Assembly: GCA_050175155.1 (NCBI GenBank)
Contig: JBFXJF010000018.1
Span: 1 to 44,172 of the forward strand
Direction of reading: 5' to 3'
Length of the DNA: 44,172 nucleotides
DNA from: JBFXJF01 sp050175155
GTDB lineage: Bacteria; Bacillota; Bacilli; Tepidibacillales; Tepidibacillaceae
Positions within the stretch are counted from its first letter, which is position 1; every line of letters begins with the position of its first letter. The notes beneath the pieces were generated by a model. That model ran no database searches, was not told the origin of the DNA, and saw only the letters and a list, made by a program, of their open reading frames with translations. Shown here piece after piece: positions 8,259-15,244 of the stretch. The position numbers were made by a program, and so were the translations under genes.

Positions 8259-9482
8259 ATGAAATATATTACTCGAAATATAGAAACTACTGTAAATAAA
8301 GCAGCTAAAATGTTTTCTACTGTTTTAGTTACAGGAGCAAGGCAGGTTGGTAAGACAACATTATTAAAAAACATGAGAAGTGACATTTCATATTTAACTC
8401 TTGACGACCCAATGTTACTTCAAAGTGCTATTGATGAGGCTGGAAGTTTTTTAAAAAAAACACCACCACCTTTAATTATTGATGAAATACAGTATGCACC
8501 TAACTTATTTAGTTATATTAAAATGGCAGCAGATGAAAGCGGAAAAAAAGGGCAATTCTTTTTGACAGGATCGCAACAATTCAAGATGATGAAAAATGTA
8601 AGCGAGAGTCTTGCTGGAAGGATTGGAATCATTAATTTATTAGGTCTATCTTTACGCGAAATTAAGAACGATAATTTTAATGAGAGTTTCGTGCCAACAG
8701 AAGAATTTTTTGCGAGAAGAAAGTTATCAGCTAAACAATCAGATTATAATGAAATCTGGAAGGTTATCCAAAAAGGCTCAATGCCAGCAATGTATGCAGA
8801 TGAACTTGACTGGCAAATGTTTTATGCCGCATATACGAAAACATATATTGAACGTGACGTTAGAGGACTTGCACAGGTTGGTGATGAAATGAAATTTCTT
8901 AAATTTATGACAGTTTTGGCAAGCAGGACATCGCAAATGCTTAACCTAACATCAATTGCCAATGAAATCGGAATTAGTGTACCAACAGTTAATAGGTGGA
9001 TTTCAATCTTAATTTCCTCAAATATTGTCTATTTACTGCAACCGTATTATAGTAACATTACAAAAAGAGCCGTAAAAACACCGAAACTATATTTTTTAGA
9101 CACTGGACTAGCGGCATATTTAACAAAATGGAACACGTCGGAAGTTCTTGAAGCAGGTGCAATGGCGGGAGCCTTTTTTGAAACCTTTGTAGTAGCTGAA
9201 TTATTAAAAAGCTACTTTAATGCAGGCATATTGGATCCATCAATCTATTATTATCGAGATAAGGATGGAAAAGAGATTGATATACTAATAGAACAGAATG
9301 GTAAACTCTATCCTGTTGGGATTAAGAAAACCTCAGATCCCAGCAAGGAACATATTGAAAACTTCAAAATATTTGAGAAATTCAAGGATATAACAGTAGG
9401 CACCGGAGGAGTTATCTGTATGTATGAGAAAAGTATTCAACTTAACGATAAAAACGTAACCATCCCTATAACATGGTTGTAA
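8259..9482 (+). CDS. AAA_14 family ATPase with DUF4143 C-terminal domain
   Basis: 407-residue P-loop ATPase. Walker A is GARQVGKTT (about residues 26-34), Walker B PLIIDEIQYAP (about 72-82) and sensor FFLTGSQQF. A helical middle with a winged-helix-like part (LTSIANEIGISVPTVNRWISIL) follows. The C-terminal DUF4143 region is nuclease-like (GAFFETFVVAELLKSY, YYYRDKDGKEIDILIE). In related proteins the final motif usually reads P-I/V-E-I-K; here it is PVGIKKT, with Gly where Glu is expected, so any nuclease activity may be lost. The start has a ggagg RBS. Such ATPases are common, often multicopy and mobile-associated; their role is not settled. It converges on the toxin gene, with a palindromic repeat between. 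Confidence 0.88.
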   Translation: MKYITRNIETTVNKAAKMFSTVLVTGARQVGKTTLLKNMRSDISYLTLDDPMLLQSAIDEAGSFLKKTPPPLIIDEIQYAPNLFSYIKMAADESGKKGQFFLTGSQQFKMMKNVSESLAGRIGIINLLGLSLREIKNDNFNESFVPTEEFFARRKLSAKQSDYNEIWKVIQKGSMPAMYADELDWQMFYAAYTKTYIERDVRGLAQVGDEMKFLKFMTVLASRTSQMLNLTSIANEIGISVPTVNRWISILISSNIVYLLQPYYSNITKRAVKTPKLYFLDTGLAAYLTKWNTSEVLEAGAMAGAFFETFVVAELLKSYFNAGILDPSIYYYRDKDGKEIDILIEQNGKLYPVGIKKTSDPSKEHIENFKIFEKFKDITVGTGGVICMYEKSIQLNDKNVTIPITWL

Positions 9483-9487
9483 TAAAT

Positions 9488-9529
9488 AAAGATAAATAGT
9501 CATCTTTAGTTAGATGATTATTTATCTTT
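9488..9529. repeat. Palindromic MITE-like repeat, copy A (internally deleted)
   Basis: An 18-bp inverted repeat (9488-9505 with 9512-9529, one wobble) around a 6-nt loop. The arms are the same as in the full copies B-E, but the 36-nt centre is reduced to ttagtt. It lies between the convergent ATPase and toxin genes, overlaps the toxin stop codon, and probably acts as a bidirectional terminator. Confidence 0.8.
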
Positions 9530-9818
9530 ATCGTATATATCTCTTTAATTCCTCGTAAAAATTTTCCCTGGTACCAGCCAAAATTATAACCACTAGTTGC
9601 CTATCTTCTTCATAGATTTTATAAGCAAGTTCGTACTTAGTTTTGTGATAGCTGATATCATAGCAATACATTCCAGCCAAATCGCCTGTTTTTAATTCGC
9701 CAATGTAAGGATCGCAACTTATCTCATTTAAAGCAATTTGAAACGCTTTTTTTAAGTCGTTTTCTTTAATCTTTTTCAGATATTTTTCTGAAGCTCCCGT
9801 GAAACGAATTTCAAACAT
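9528..9818 (-). CDS. RelE/ParE-family toxin
   Basis: 96-residue small basic protein of the RelE/ParE toxin superfamily. It shows FTGASEKYLKKI, a helical hairpin, the strand pair YCYDISYHKTKYELAYKIY, VVIILAGTRENFYEELKRYI and a C-terminal basic tail. Family members are ribosome-dependent mRNA interferases or gyrase poisons; the few visible positively charged and aromatic residues do not let me choose. Its ATG directly follows the antitoxin stop (TAGATG), and its GGAGG RBS lies inside the antitoxin gene, so the pair is translationally coupled. The stop codon lies in repeat copy A. Confidence 0.85.
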   Translation of the reverse strand: MFEIRFTGASEKYLKKIKENDLKKAFQIALNEISCDPYIGELKTGDLAGMYCYDISYHKTKYELAYKIYEEDRQLVVIILAGTRENFYEELKRYIR

Positions 9819-10193
9819 CTATTTGTCCTCCAGGTCAAAAATATCAGACATTGTTGCTCCCTTTTTTTCTCCTATAGCTATGCTGTCTGCTTCATTGATC
9901 AGTTTAACCATAGCTGGAGCAATTTTTTTGCTCAATTCCTTAAACTTTGCAAGGAGATCTTGACCTGACAGTCCTTGTGCAATCAAATCAGCAAGTAGTT
10001 GCTCAGAAAACTCATTTTCTGTGTTTTCCTTAATAGGACGGATGATAATAGAATTATTTTGTAAAATGCACTCAGCTTCGTTTCTAAAACCCAATGCTTC
10101 AAAATATTTCTGTGGTATAGTAACCTGTCTTTTTCCAGAAACACTAATAATCTTTCGTTCCATCGAATTACTCCTAACAGCGCTTGTCGCCAT
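9819..10193 (-). CDS. AbrB/MazE/SpoVT-fold antitoxin
   Basis: 124-residue antitoxin with an N-terminal swapped-hairpin DNA-binding domain (IISVSGKRQVTIPQKYFEALGF, about residues 14-35; IIIRPI). A helical C-terminal tail (FSEQLLADLIAQGLSGQDLLAKFKELSKKI) would wrap the toxin. ATG at 10193 has a near-perfect GAGGAGGT RBS 5 nt upstream and is preferred over upstream in-frame starts. It is the first gene of a two-gene operon with the RelE/ParE-like toxin. Antitoxins of this fold usually repress their own promoter; the upstream DNA (10200-10240) is very AT-rich with several TATAAT-like boxes. Confidence 0.85.
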   Translation of the reverse strand: MATSAVRSNSMERKIISVSGKRQVTIPQKYFEALGFRNEAECILQNNSIIIRPIKENTENEFSEQLLADLIAQGLSGQDLLAKFKELSKKIAPAMVKLINEADSIAIGEKKGATMSDIFDLEDK

Positions 10194-10291
10194 TTTATAC
10201 CTCCTCATATTATATGCTAAATTATATATTATCATACCTGTTTCTTTGATTTTATTATAACCAAGAAAGTGAGAAAGTCAAGCTGAGGAAC

Positions 10292-10400
10292 GACATAACC
10301 ATACTAGAAGATAAATAGTCATCTTTAGCGAAGCCTTTGCGAAAGCAAGAGCAGAGCGTTAGATGATTATTTATCTTTGACGTATTTTGAGAAAGCATTA
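10292..10400. repeat. Palindromic MITE-like repeat, copy B
   Basis: Core 10309-10376: 16-nt arms agataaatagtcatct and agatgattatttatct around a 36-nt centre that itself folds (gcctttgc-GAAA-gcaagagc, one mismatch). Shared flanks run from gacataaccatactag to tgacgtattttgagaaagcatta. It lies in the divergent space between the antitoxin and hicB. Confidence 0.9.
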
Positions 10401-10472
10401 AAACCAAGAATATAAGAAATTCAAATAATATTGAATACTTTTGACAATCAAACTGAATTTATCTTACTGTAT

Positions 10473-10501
10473 TTGACACGTACTATAACACGTAGTAAAA
10501 T
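10473..10501 (+). promoter_or_regulatory. hicB promoter with direct repeats
   Basis: TTGACA (10473-10478), 17-bp spacer, TAAAAT (10496-10501), 19 bp before the start codon at 10521. The 7-mer acacgta occurs twice (10476-10482 and 10488-10494), about one helical turn apart, within the promoter. This is a plausible operator for HicB autorepression. Confidence 0.7.
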
Positions 10502-10520
10502 TTAATAGGAGGTATTTTCT

Positions 10521-10940
10521 ATGAAAAATGCTTACATATTTTTAGCAATATTCGATTATACAGATGACGGAATATCTATTGAATTTCCTGATCTTCCAGG
10601 GTGTTTAACTGCTGCTGACACAACAGAAGAAGCCACAAAAAATGCTAAAGAGGTACTAGGGTTGTTTCTGTGGGGTATGGAAAAAGATAATGAAGAGATT
10701 CCTGAGTCAACACCAATTAATAAATTAAAGTTAGAATCAAATCAAATCCCTTTTTTAGTTGAAGTATGGATGCCAATTGTTCGTAATGAAATGGACAAAA
10801 AGGCTATTAAGAAGACTCTTACCATACCTCAATGGCTTAATATTATGGCAGAAAACAATAATATTAATTTTTCTCAAACCCTTCAACAGGCCCTAAAAGA
10901 ACAGCTAGGAATTAACGAACAAAACCAAAATCGCGCATAA
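10521..10940 (+). CDS. hicB: HicB-family antitoxin, apparently without HicA
   Basis: 139-residue HicB protein. The N-terminal partially degraded RNase H-like domain reads FLAIFDYTDDGISIEFPDLPGCLTAADTTEEATKNAKEVL. A C-terminal ribbon-helix-helix-like segment (KKTLTIPQWLNIMAENNNINFSQTLQQALKEQL) would bind DNA. HicB normally neutralises the small RNase HicA encoded next to it. No HicA-like frame fits in the flanks (10236-10520 and 10941-11414 are mostly repeats), so this copy looks orphaned. The RBS aggaggt is strong. The stop is closely followed by repeat copy C. Confidence 0.85.
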   Translation: MKNAYIFLAIFDYTDDGISIEFPDLPGCLTAADTTEEATKNAKEVLGLFLWGMEKDNEEIPESTPINKLKLESNQIPFLVEVWMPIVRNEMDKKAIKKTLTIPQWLNIMAENNNINFSQTLQQALKEQLGINEQNQNRA

Positions 10941-10953
10941 GTAAATTAGACAG

Positions 10954-11045
10954 TAATAATGACATAACATACTAGAAGATAAATAGTCATCTTTAGCGAA
11001 GCCTTTGCGAAAGCAAGAGCAGAGCGTTAGATGACTATTTATCTT
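10954..11045. repeat. Palindromic MITE-like repeat, copy C (interrupted)
   Basis: Same left flank (taatgacataac-atactag), arms and 36-nt centre as copy B; the right arm is 11029-11044. Its right flank (tgacgtatatggagaa) is found only at 11161, because about 115 nt of unrelated sequence sits between. The 3' side of the 10941-11435 gap (11175-11370) is AT-rich with no recognised gene. Confidence 0.85.
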
Positions 11046-11160
11046 CGGTTTCAACAGTACCCCAAACTCATAGTTTGGGGTTGTTTCAATCCTCGAAATA
11101 AGTGCGACTTGGTTCAGATGGAGATTTTTATCTCCACCTGAACCAAGTCTTCTATATCTT
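11046..11160. mobile_element. Two-hairpin element nested inside repeat copy C
   Basis: Insertion that splits copy C. It is bordered by tatctt on both sides (11040-11045 and 11155-11160), while uninterrupted copies have tatctt once. It contains two hairpins: accccaaact/agtttggggt (11059-11068 with 11072-11081) and a 20-bp stem with one mismatch (11106-11125 with 11130-11149, TTTT loop). No coding capacity. Two subterminal hairpins recall non-autonomous IS200/IS605-type elements, although the 6-bp direct repeat would be unusual for them. Confidence 0.6.
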
Positions 11161-11355
11161 TGACGTATATGGAGAAATAAAACATTAATAGTTCTATTGC
11201 GATTAATAAGCAGAGGGCTATTTTTTATTAATAGTTATTAAGGTTTTGTAGTAAAAAAGGTAAAGTTGGTAAATTAAGGTTGAGCAATATTCTTTCTTAA
11301 GATATATTTATATTAATTAGACAGAAAGCTAATCAAATATTTTTTTAAAAAAAAA

Positions 11356-11406
11356 TAACCTACTAGGTTAATAATAATTGACTTAAAGGATATGATTGCA
11401 TATAAT
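11356..11406 (+). promoter_or_regulatory. Promoter and dyad upstream of the HTH-ImmA gene
   Basis: TTGACT (11378-11383), 17-bp spacer, perfect TATAAT (11401-11406). Just upstream is the dyad taacct-act-aggtta (11356-11370), a candidate operator for the HTH protein encoded downstream. Confidence 0.7.
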
Positions 11407-11435
11407 CGTTTGTATTGAGGAGGTTAAGGATTACC

Positions 11436-12506
11436 ATGGTAAACAAAAAAGATAATAATGAATTCACACCTACTATTGCGATCCCACCTGGTGAAACTAT
11501 AAGGGAAAACATGAACTATTTAGGAATGAATCAAATAGAATTAGCAGTAAGATTAGGCATAACTCCAAAACATCTAAGTAATATCTTCAATGGTAATGCC
11601 CCCATTACTTATGATACAGCGTTAAAATTAGAATCAGTTATAGGCCCTAGCGCTCAGTTTTGGTTGAATTTAGAAGTCAATTATCAATTGAATAAAACTA
11701 GAATAGAAAAAGAAAAGGATTTAGTCTTAGATTTAGAAATCCTGAAGGAGATACCTTACAAGGAGATGAGTGAATTAGGGTGGGTAGAAGTTGTAACAGA
11801 TAGAAAAAAAAGAGTTATTAAATGTAGAGAATTTTTCGGTGTTGCTAACCTCTCTTTTATAAAGTTATCTTATGATGTAATGTTTAGAAAACAAAAACAA
11901 CTAAAAGGTATTTCGAACATGGGAGTACTAGCTTGGATTAGAAAGGCAGAACTTGAAGGACTTTCAGTTGAAGTAGAAAAATTTAATAGAAGAAAATTAA
12001 AAAGTTTAATTTCTGTTTTTAGGGAATTAACTATGAAAGATCCAGAAGAATTTTATCCAATAATGAAGAGATTATGTGCTGAATGTGGTATAGCTTTAGA
12101 AATAATAGAAGCTCTTCCTAAGACTTATATATGTGGAGCAACGATTTGGAGAAATGATAAAGCGATTCTAGCATTAAGTGTAAGAGGAAAACGTGCAGAT
12201 ATATTTTGGTTTACTTTTTTTCATGAGCTAGCACATATACTTAACCATTCACATCAAGAATTTCATATTAGTGAAAACGAGGAAGATGATGCAGATAATA
12301 TGGCGAGTGATTACCTTATACCAGATGATTTGTACAAGAAATTTATAAAAGAGCATGATTATAAAGATAAAAAGCTTATAGTGAAGTACTCTCACGAGAT
12401 TAAAATAGCGCCAAGCATATTAGTTGGAAGGTTGCTTCATGATGGACTAATAGATTATAAAGCCTATAGCGATTTAAGACCATCCTTTGAAGTATTAATG
12501 ACATAA
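11436..12506 (+). CDS. HigA-like HTH protein fused to ImmA/IrrE metallopeptidase
   Basis: 356-residue two-domain protein. The N-terminus (about residues 10-90) is a HigA-type XRE helix-turn-helix: PPGETIRENMNYLGMNQIELAVRLG, then TPKHLSNIFNGNAPIT and the family-typical GPSAQFWLNLEVNYQL. The C-terminus (about 225-350) is an ImmA/IrrE zinc peptidase domain with FFHELAHIL (HELAH at 263-267) and a downstream acidic ENEEDDADNMASDYLIP that supplies the third ligand. ImmA proteins cleave partner repressors or antitoxins under stress; fused forms are antitoxin-like regulators. ATG 11436 is chosen; gaggaggt lies 11 nt upstream and aagga 5 nt upstream. The last codons (VLMT) and the stop lie in the flank of repeat copy D, so the native C-terminus may have been replaced. 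No toxin gene is adjacent. Confidence 0.85.
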   Translation: MVNKKDNNEFTPTIAIPPGETIRENMNYLGMNQIELAVRLGITPKHLSNIFNGNAPITYDTALKLESVIGPSAQFWLNLEVNYQLNKTRIEKEKDLVLDLEILKEIPYKEMSELGWVEVVTDRKKRVIKCREFFGVANLSFIKLSYDVMFRKQKQLKGISNMGVLAWIRKAELEGLSVEVEKFNRRKLKSLISVFRELTMKDPEEFYPIMKRLCAECGIALEIIEALPKTYICGATIWRNDKAILALSVRGKRADIFWFTFFHELAHILNHSHQEFHISENEEDDADNMASDYLIPDDLYKKFIKEHDYKDKKLIVKYSHEIKIAPSILVGRLLHDGLIDYKAYSDLRPSFEVLMT

Positions 12507-12603
12507 CATACTAGAAGATAAATAGTCATCTTTAGCGAAGCCTTTGCGAAGCAAGAGCAGAGCGTTAGATGACTATTTATCTTTGACGTATATGGAGAAA
12601 GCA
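12494..12603. repeat. Palindromic MITE-like repeat, copy D
   Basis: Core 12516-12582 with arms 12516-12531 and 12567-12582. The centre is one base shorter than in B, C and E (gcgaagc for gcgaaagc). The left flank overlaps the end of the HTH-ImmA coding sequence; the right flank reads tgacgtatatggagaaagcatta. Confidence 0.9.
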
Positions 12604-12683
12604 TTAAGCTTTTGAAGTACATGGAGAGAGATTCTTCGGTGGTTTTTCAGAATGTCAGGATTAAGGCTCAGAATATCAGAATC

Positions 12684-12832
12684 GATAGTATTAATGACAT
12701 AACCATACTAGAAGATAAATAGTCATCTTTAGCGAAGCCTTTGCGAAAGCAAGAGCAGAGCGTTAGATGACTATTTATCTTTGACGTATTTTGAGAAAGC
12801 ATTACGCTTTTGACGTATATGGAAATGTACGT
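12684..12832. repeat. Palindromic MITE-like repeat, copy E
   Basis: Core 12713-12780 (arms 12713-12728 and 12765-12780), full 68-nt form. The left flank agtattaatgacataac is shared with copy D. The right-flank motif tgacgtat occurs twice (12782 and 12811). The rest of the 12507-12905 gap is the spacer between D and E plus the leader of the next gene; I see no gene in it. Confidence 0.88.
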
Positions 12833-12862
12833 TCTAAGTATTAATCTCACCAGTTAGACATA

Positions 12863-12893
12863 TAACTATCTAGGAAGAAACTATAGATAGTTA
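12863..12893 (+). promoter_or_regulatory. Leader hairpin before the 680-residue surface protein
   Basis: Perfect 10-bp stem taactatcta/tagatagtta (12863-12872 with 12884-12893) with an 11-nt loop ggaagaaacta, ending 12 nt before the ATG and overlapping the weak RBS region (taggtg). It may control translation or protect the mRNA. Role inferred. Confidence 0.5.
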
Positions 12894-12905
12894 GGTGAAA
12901 TAGAT

Positions 12906-14948
12906 ATGGAAAAGAGAAAGTTTATTTATATTATTCTTCTCACAATAGCAATAACTTTTTTAATAAATAGTAAGCATTTATTTATTATAAATGCCCAAAC
13001 ACACCCACAATCAGCAATACTAAATATTAACGGCATCCAAACAGAATTACCCTATATAGAACAAAATAATAAAAGATATTATTCACTAAAACCTATTGCT
13101 TCGAAATTAGGAATAAATGTGAGTTGGCTTAGTAAAGAAAACACAATTAAATTAACCTACCCCGATAAAAGCGAAGCAAAAATCCTTGTTGAATCGAAGC
13201 AATTAGTAAAAGAAGGACTATACACACCTATTGATTTTCTAATTAATCAAAACACAACCTACATAGAACAAACAGAATTAAGAGAGCTAATAAGAAGAAA
13301 ATATTTCTGGGATAATAAAGAAAATACACTATACCTCTATTTATATGCGTACCCAAAACAAGGTAATTCCCTAATAACAGAGCCGATTAATCAAGGGTTA
13401 AGAATTAATAACAATTCTATAGAGTTCGAACAAGAAGGTCTAGTTCAAGCAAGCTGGAGAATGAATGGCAAACTAGTAGATTTTCGCTTAATAAGTAAGA
13501 GTATAGATACGAAAGTTAAAGAATATGAATATGCGGCTTTTTATCAAACTGATGCTAATAAGCTAAGCCAATTAATTCTCACACAAAGAATATTACCAAA
13601 TAATGATCGGCTTATTTTTATAAGAGCATATTCATCTGATAACAGCCAGTATATTTCGCATAACATACTCCAATCAGATAATGTCTATGCAAGTAATGAA
13701 GTTCTCTATAATGATTTAGATAGGTTTCATACAGTAATCTCTAAGCTTGAACATACTAACATAGCAAAGTACGCATTAAAAGCAGATCAAACTATTGATA
13801 GTTGGTATCTTTTCGCTAAAGAAAGTCTTACTATTAATGACCCATACGTTCAAAAGGCTTGGGATGTAAGTAAGCAATATCATCAATCAAATGCTTGGAT
13901 GACTCCAGAAGGGACCTATCGAGGTACTGCGGCTGGATATCAAGAGAAAATAAACTATCCTAATAATAATATTAGCTTGCAAGCATCAGCACCGTTACTT
14001 CTTATGGAGACTTTAGAAATAGCGGAGTGTCGTTTGCTAGAGGATGTAGTTCATAGTGCTAGCTACACACTTTTGAAAAATCAGAGCGAAGATGGTTTCT
14101 GGCATTCGGATGTTAGCGTCAATTACTTAAATAAGGCTTATCAGCTAGGAGCAGGTTACATCGATACAAGAATGTCAGTTGACGCCTCGATCTTTCTTTT
14201 GAAGTATGGCTTAAAATATAACGATAATCAGGCAATCGAAAAAGCAAAAGCATTTAAAGATTATTTTAACCTGCTAAAAAGTAAGGGGCTAGTATATAGA
14301 AATGGTGAAGGGGTAATTTACCCGGATTATTATTCTAATAATCTATCCAGTAAGACAGTAGCTTCACTGAATCATGCATTATATGAGATGAATTACTTAT
14401 ACACATTATATAATCTTACGGGTGATGAGGAAGCTAGAATATTAGCTGATGAGATACTTGCTTATATAAATAGCAGCGCAGAAAGATGGATAACACCTGA
14501 AGGAGATTTATATTACGCCATAAGTCCTATAGAAAAATATTTTGGTGAGGATTATATTAATATTACCTATATGGATTTGTTTGTGAGTAAAAGCATACTT
14601 AATTATATGGGAATTGAGAGTCGAGGAATTGATAAGCTTTACCAAAAAAAGGGTGAATACTTAGAACAAGTTAATTCATTATATATTGAATCGCACTTGA
14701 ATTTTCAAGATATATATAAAAAATTTGATCAAGGACTAGCGAAAAAAGGAGATATATTTTTAAGCTATCCGATTATAGAGATTACAAGAACAGAGGGTTA
14801 TGATTTTGCCTATTTTTCTTACGGAACCTATTATTTTTTTAAAGGGATAGAGAGTGTTAGTTATAACGGAGAAGTTAGAACATTTGACCCAATGAAGAAA
14901 TATATTATAGAAGTTAGTAAAGAAGGAATAGAGGTTATCGCTAATTAA
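12906..14948 (+). CDS. Secreted stalk-domain protein with alpha-helical (toroid-like) domain
   Basis: 680 residues. The N-terminal hydrophobic segment (about 6-30) looks like a signal peptide or anchor. Residues about 38-155 look like a copper-amine-oxidase N-terminal ('stalk') module: ILNINGIQTELPYIEQNNKRYYSLKPIASKLGI, then WLSKENTIKL and a second half ending WDNKENTLYLYLY. The centre (155-300) is probably beta-rich. From about 300 to 620 the sequence is helical with aromatic and Gly-rich turns (NQSEDGFWHSDV, GAGYIDTRMSVDASIFLLKYG, GEGVIYPDYYSNN), resembling alpha/alpha-barrel glycan-active enzymes such as glucuronyl epimerase or lyase types. I cannot name a catalytic residue. It is the only cell-surface gene inside the toxin-antitoxin island and shares the stalk module with three genes at 19.6-27.1 kb. 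Confidence 0.65.
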   Translation: MEKRKFIYIILLTIAITFLINSKHLFIINAQTHPQSAILNINGIQTELPYIEQNNKRYYSLKPIASKLGINVSWLSKENTIKLTYPDKSEAKILVESKQLVKEGLYTPIDFLINQNTTYIEQTELRELIRRKYFWDNKENTLYLYLYAYPKQGNSLITEPINQGLRINNNSIEFEQEGLVQASWRMNGKLVDFRLISKSIDTKVKEYEYAAFYQTDANKLSQLILTQRILPNNDRLIFIRAYSSDNSQYISHNILQSDNVYASNEVLYNDLDRFHTVISKLEHTNIAKYALKADQTIDSWYLFAKESLTINDPYVQKAWDVSKQYHQSNAWMTPEGTYRGTAAGYQEKINYPNNNISLQASAPLLLMETLEIAECRLLEDVVHSASYTLLKNQSEDGFWHSDVSVNYLNKAYQLGAGYIDTRMSVDASIFLLKYGLKYNDNQAIEKAKAFKDYFNLLKSKGLVYRNGEGVIYPDYYSNNLSSKTVASLNHALYEMNYLYTLYNLTGDEEARILADEILAYINSSAERWITPEGDLYYAISPIEKYFGEDYINITYMDLFVSKSILNYMGIESRGIDKLYQKKGEYLEQVNSLYIESHLNFQDIYKKFDQGLAKKGDIFLSYPIIEITRTEGYDFAYFSYGTYYFFKGIESVSYNGEVRTFDPMKKYIIEVSKEGIEVIAN

Positions 14949-14955
14949 ACATTAA

Positions 14956-14984
14956 TTGACAAATGTAGATACCAAGTATATACT
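14956..14984 (+). promoter_or_regulatory. mazEF promoter with overlapping palindrome
   Basis: TTGACA (14956-14961), 17-bp spacer, TATACT (14979-14984). The 12-bp perfect palindrome aagtatatactt (14974-14985) covers the -10 box and is a likely MazE/MazEF operator. Confidence 0.8.
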
Positions 14985-15004
14985 TTTTCTAAGAGGTGAT
15001 TATA

Positions 15005-15244
15005 ATGTATGCAAAAATTTTAAAGTGGGGAAATAGTCATGCTATTAGACTTCCCAAGATTGTCCTTGACATGGTTCAGTTTAAGGAAAATGATGAAGTT
15101 GAGATAAAGATTGAAGATGGAAATCTTATTATTACTCCCTGTAAAAAACATAAGACCTTAGATGAAAGAGTTGCAGAATATAAAGGGGATTATATTTGTA
15201 GCGAGTGGGAGACGGGTAAGCCTTCTGGAAAAGAGGTTCTCTAA
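15005..15244 (+). CDS. mazE: MazE-type antitoxin (AbrB fold)
   Basis: 79-residue antitoxin. The N-terminal domain KILKWGNSHAIRLPKIVLDMVQFKENDEVEIKIEDGNLIITP is a textbook MazE/AbrB DNA-binding hairpin with the WGNS-x-AIRLPK signature. The acidic/aromatic C-terminal tail (ERVAEYKGDYICSEWETGKPSGKEVL) is the usual MazF-inhibiting peptide. ATG 15005 is chosen because aagaggtga ends 5 nt upstream; a GTG at 14996 lies inside that RBS. The stop overlaps the mazF ATG (TAATG). Confidence 0.92.
   Translation: MYAKILKWGNSHAIRLPKIVLDMVQFKENDEVEIKIEDGNLIITPCKKHKTLDERVAEYKGDYICSEWETGKPSGKEVL

Noticed and set aside
11046..11105. CRISPR-like repeat (gtttcaa occurring twice with a hairpin between)
   Set aside because: Only two short, non-identical occurrences, no regularly spaced repeats or spacers, no cas genes; better explained as part of a two-hairpin mobile element.
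12668..12850. 60-codon minus-strand open frame
   Set aside because: It lies across repeat copy E and is open by chance; no RBS and no protein-like composition.
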